Positions 61,431 to 64,000 of a stretch of DNA of 64,000 nucleotides are shown piece after piece; position 1 is the first letter of the stretch, and every line of letters starts with the position of its first letter. The DNA comes from Peribacillus asahii (GTDB lineage Bacteria > Bacillota > Bacilli > Bacillales > DSM-1321): positions 4,369,501-4,433,500 of the forward strand of contig NZ_CP026095.1 of assembly GCF_004006295.1 (NCBI RefSeq), given 5' to 3'. Both the position numbers and the translations under genes were made by a program. The notes under the pieces are model-generated. The model had not been told where the DNA came from, made no database searches, and worked only from the letters and a program-made list of their open reading frames with translations.

Positions 61431-62272
61431 CACACTTTATACCAGCCTAATCCTAATGATCCTTCGCCGAGGTGCGTGCCGATGACGGGGCCGAAGTAGC
61501 TTAGGGCAAATTCTACATTTGGAAGCTGCGATTCTAGTTCTGCTTTCCATGCTCTTGCTTCTTCCTCACGTTTGGCGTGAATAATCACGGCTTTGTAAGG
61601 TTCTCCGCTGGCTACTGCTTCTCCTAATAAATCCGCGATTCGTTTCATCGCTTTTTTGCGGGTGCGGATTTTTTCAAAAGGAACAATCACTTTGTCTTCA
61701 AAATGCAGCAATGGCTTTACTTGCAGTAAGCTGCCAATTAAAGCTTGAGCACTGCTTAGACGGCCGCCGCGTTGCAGGTGAGATAAGTTATCCACCATGA
61801 AATATGCTCGCATTGATTGCTTCATTTCATTAAGTCTTGCGACAATCTCGTCTGGTCCTTTACCGTCTAAAGCCATTTGTGCAGCTTCTAATACGTAAAA
61901 ACCTTGAACATGACAGCTCACTTCCGAATCAAACGCAAAAACATCGATGCCATCGACCATTTCACCTGCGGAAATTGCTCCTTGGTACGTACCGCTAATG
62001 CCACTAGATAAATGAATCGAAACGACCGCGTCATACTCGCTTGCTAAGCGTTCAAACTTCTCTACAAATTGTCCAATTGACGGCTGTGAGGTTGTTGGAA
62101 GCTTCTCTTCTCGTTTAACCTTGTCATAAAAATCATCCGTATCTAGATTCACTTCTTCCTCATATACCTCTCCCCCCATAATGACCTGCAGAGGAATCAT
62201 ATGGATATGCAAGCGCTCTCGTACTTCCTTCGGGATATAGGCCGTGCTGTCAGTTACGACTGCCGTTTTCAT
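61430..62272 (-). CDS. degV: DegV family fatty-acid-binding protein
   Basis: A 280-residue protein. AVVTDSTAYIPKEV at the start, TTSQPSIGQF near 88, SIHLSSGISGTYQ near 115 and the HLQRGGRLSSAQALIGSLLQ, VKPLLHF motifs are DegV signatures. The family binds fatty acids and in many Firmicutes presents them to the FakA kinase. It lies between degU and comFA as in B. subtilis. Confidence 0.95.
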   Translation of the reverse strand: MKTAVVTDSTAYIPKEVRERLHIHMIPLQVIMGGEVYEEEVNLDTDDFYDKVKREEKLPTTSQPSIGQFVEKFERLASEYDAVVSIHLSSGISGTYQGAISAGEMVDGIDVFAFDSEVSCHVQGFYVLEAAQMALDGKGPDEIVARLNEMKQSMRAYFMVDNLSHLQRGGRLSSAQALIGSLLQVKPLLHFEDKVIVPFEKIRTRKKAMKRIADLLGEAVASGEPYKAVIIHAKREEEARAWKAELESQLPNVEFALSYFGPVIGTHLGEGSLGLGWYKV

Positions 62273-62349
62273 AAATTAAAACCATCCTTATCAAAAGTTT
62301 TCTATTTAGTAGTTCATATTGTAAAGGAAATCATAATAGTTTGCATAGT

Positions 62350-62383
62350 AAAAAGCCTGGCCCATTCACAGGATGAGCCAGGT
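62350..62383 (-). terminator. Terminator of degU
   Basis: CCTGGCTCAT ... ATGGGCCAGG stem followed by CTTTTT on the minus strand. Confidence 0.85.
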
Positions 62384-62401
62384 TTATCAAATAGACCGTA
62401 T

Positions 62402-63085
62402 TTACTTTACTTCTACCCAACCGTTTTTAATCGCTAAGACAACAGCTTGTGTACGGTCGTTTACGTTCATTTTTTGTAAAATATTACTTACGTGGTTTTT
62501 CACTGTTTTTTCACTAATATACAATGTTTCACCGATTGCGCGGTTGCTTTGTCCGTCAGCTAAAAGCTGAAGAACTTCACATTCACGTCTTGTTAATAAA
62601 TGAAGCGGTCTTCTAATCTCTGGTGCGTGGATTGTATCCTGGTTAGCATTTTCATCTGAAACTAGACGGCGATACTCTTTCACTAGATTATGCGTCACCT
62701 TCGGATGTAAATAAGAACCTCCATCCGCTACAACACGTACAGCTTCAATAAGAGCATCCGCATCCATTTCTTTTAATAAATAGCCTTGAGCACCTGTTTT
62801 AAGTGCATGCTGTACATAGTTTTCATCATCGTGAATCGATAAGATGATTACTTTTGTCTCTGGATACTGCTGAATCAACTGCTGTGTTGCTTCTATCCCA
62901 TTTACGTTTGGCATATTAATGTCCATAATGACAACATCCGGATGATAGTTTTCAACCAAATTCACCGCATCGCTGCCGTCGTCGCCTTCTGCTACCACAT
63001 CAAAAGACGCTTCAAAATCTAAAATACGCTTAACACCTTCACGGAAAAGCTGATGGTCATCAATAATAACAATATTCGTTTTCAT
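62402..63085 (-). CDS. degU: Response regulator DegU
   Basis: A 227-residue NarL/LuxR-type response regulator. The receiver domain has the phospho-acceptor Asp in [10 protein letters not shown] (near 56) and Lys in LLKEMD; the C-terminal helix-turn-helix is [30 protein letters not shown]. With DegS it controls exoenzymes, competence, biofilm and flagellar genes. The degS-degU order is conserved. Confidence 0.97.
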   Translation of the reverse strand: MKTNIVIIDDHQLFREGVKRILDFEASFDVVAEGDDGSDAVNLVENYHPDVVIMDINMPNVNGIEATQQLIQQYPETKVIILSIHDDENYVQHALKTGAQGYLLKEMDADALIEAVRVVADGGSYLHPKVTHNLVKEYRRLVSDENANQDTIHAPEIRRPLHLLTRRECEVLQLLADGQSNRAIGETLYISEKTVKNHVSNILQKMNVNDRTQAVVLAIKNGWVEVK

Positions 63086-63135
63086 CGGCTTCTACATCTC
63101 CCTACATTCTATTTGTTATATGCTGTTTCTTCTGT

Positions 63136-64000
63136 TTAATCTATAAAAGGTATTTGAATAAGAACAAGTGTACCTTCTTTAGGAGATGAATGAATAGTGA
63201 GTTCTCCTTCTAATAAATCGACTCTTTCCTTCATACCAATTAAACCAAATGAGTTTTCCTTTTGAACCGCCACATCGAACCCTTTTCCATTATCTTTCGC
63301 AGAAACACTCACCATTTCTTTACTGATTGATAACTTCACTTGAATAAGAGTCGGTTCTGCATGTTTTAAAGCATTTTGAACAGCTTCCTGCACAAGCCGG
63401 AATAAGGCAACCTCCATGTTAGAAGGCAGTCGCTTCTCTTGTCCTAAATTAATAAAACTTAATTTGGCACCTTTGTTATATTCTTCGATCGTTTGCAAGT
63501 ATTTTCTGAGGGTAGGTACTAAACCTAAATCATCAAGTGCCATAGGACGCAGGTCATAAATAATGCGACGTACTTCATATAAAGCACTGCGAACCATACC
63601 CTTTAAGCTTTTAATTTCAACTAGTGCAGCGTCCGGACCATTTTCACGCTGCACACGCTCAATTAAATCTGAACGCATCATCACGTTTGCAAGCATTTGC
63701 GCTGGACCATCATGAATTTCCCTAGATAGCTTCTTCCGTTCCTGCTCTTGTGCTTCAATGATTTTTAAACCAAAATCTTGCTTGCGTCTAGCCTCTTCCA
63801 AAGCTTCGCCAACAAATCTAAAATCTTGTGTTAAATAATTCATCACAACCGTTATTTGTGAAACAAGGTGAGAAGCTCGATCAATCGTTTGCTGTACATT
63901 TCTTAATCGAAATTCTAAATCATCACGACGATGGCGCAATTGCTTCTCCAACTGTCGATTCATTTCTAAATCAACTTGAAGCTGATGGGCCTTTTCATAG
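63136..64000 (-). CDS. degS: Sensor histidine kinase DegS (5' end beyond the window)
   Basis: The visible 288 codons cover the C-terminal three quarters of DegS. The H-box KKLSREIHDGPAQMLANVMM holds the phosphorylated His, followed by DLRPMALDDLG and the ATPase motifs LVQEAVQNALKHA and DNGKGFDV. The frame stays open to the window edge (reading YEKAHQLQVDLE upstream of an internal ATG at 63963, like B. subtilis DegS), so the true start lies outside. It is a cytoplasmic NarX-type kinase that phosphorylates DegU. Confidence 0.96.
   Translation of the reverse strand, partial: YEKAHQLQVDLEMNRQLEKQLRHRRDDLEFRLRNVQQTIDRASHLVSQITVVMNYLTQDFRFVGEALEEARRKQDFGLKIIEAQEQERKKLSREIHDGPAQMLANVMMRSDLIERVQRENGPDAALVEIKSLKGMVRSALYEVRRIIYDLRPMALDDLGLVPTLRKYLQTIEEYNKGAKLSFINLGQEKRLPSNMEVALFRLVQEAVQNALKHAEPTLIQVKLSISKEMVSVSAKDNGKGFDVAVQKENSFGLIGMKERVDLLEGELTIHSSPKEGTLVLIQIPFID

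Overview
The window reads as a chromosomal segment of a Bacillaceae bacterium (Bacillus sensu lato). Gene content and order follow the Bacillus subtilis block csbA ... minJ-ctpB ... ftsX-ftsE-cccB-yvjA-prfB-secA-hpf-fliT-fliS-fliD-flaG ... hag-csrA-fliW-yviE-flgL-flgK-flgN-flgM-yvyF-comFC-comFA-degV-degU-degS. Ribosome binding sites are strong (AAGGAGG type), sigma-D promoters precede flagellar genes, and prfB keeps its programmed frameshift. Almost everything is on the minus strand. I saw no tRNA, rRNA, CRISPR array or intact insertion sequence.

Region 1 (1-2.6 kb): csbA and a secreted five-SH3b N-acetylmuramoyl-L-alanine amidase. Region 2 (2.6-14.6 kb): an accessory aromatic meta-cleavage cluster placed between csbA and minJ. 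It encodes an MFS importer, a hydratase broken by one nonsense codon, an MhpC-like hydrolase, an MhpB-like extradiol dioxygenase, an FAD synthetase-like protein, a flavin reductase plus acyl-CoA-dehydrogenase-type monooxygenase pair, an XylR-N/V4R/PucR hybrid regulator, MhpE, MhpF and an IclR regulator. Together they would take a phenolic ring through a catechol and ring cleavage to pyruvate and acetyl-CoA. Two consensus-matching CcpA cre sites and two inverted-repeat operator candidates suggest carbon repression plus substrate induction. A 3' remnant of an aryl-alcohol-dehydrogenase-like gene lies at one end.

Region 3 (14.7-30.5 kb): housekeeping genes for division and envelope (minJ, ctpB, an M23 hydrolase next to ftsEX), cccB, yvjA, prfB, secA, hpf, plus a SinR-like regulator facing a tiny SinI-like gene that is easy to miss. 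Several unusual repeats sit here: a 52-bp palindromic tandem array, a 21-bp array and a dispersed ~120-bp element.

Region 4 (30.5-58 kb): an expanded flagellar and surface locus. Besides the standard fliTSD, flaG, hag, csrA, fliW, flgLK, flgN and flgM genes it holds a second, 740-residue flagellin with its own FliS paralogue and sigma-D promoter, a YlqH (FlhB C-domain)-like protein, and a 1772-residue FliK/YlqG-like protein with twelve 82-residue repeats. Downstream of hag is a c-di-GMP riboswitch with a terminator in front of an Fn3/Ig-type secreted protein, then an 11-repeat BIG2 surface protein. A group I intron core lies inside a decayed yjfB-like motility gene. The locus therefore looks like a motility/adhesion switch region.

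Region 5 (58-64 kb): late competence genes comFC and comFA (no comFB seen), a second NERD-domain protein ending in a 21-bp repeat array, degV, degU and the 5'-truncated degS at the window edge.
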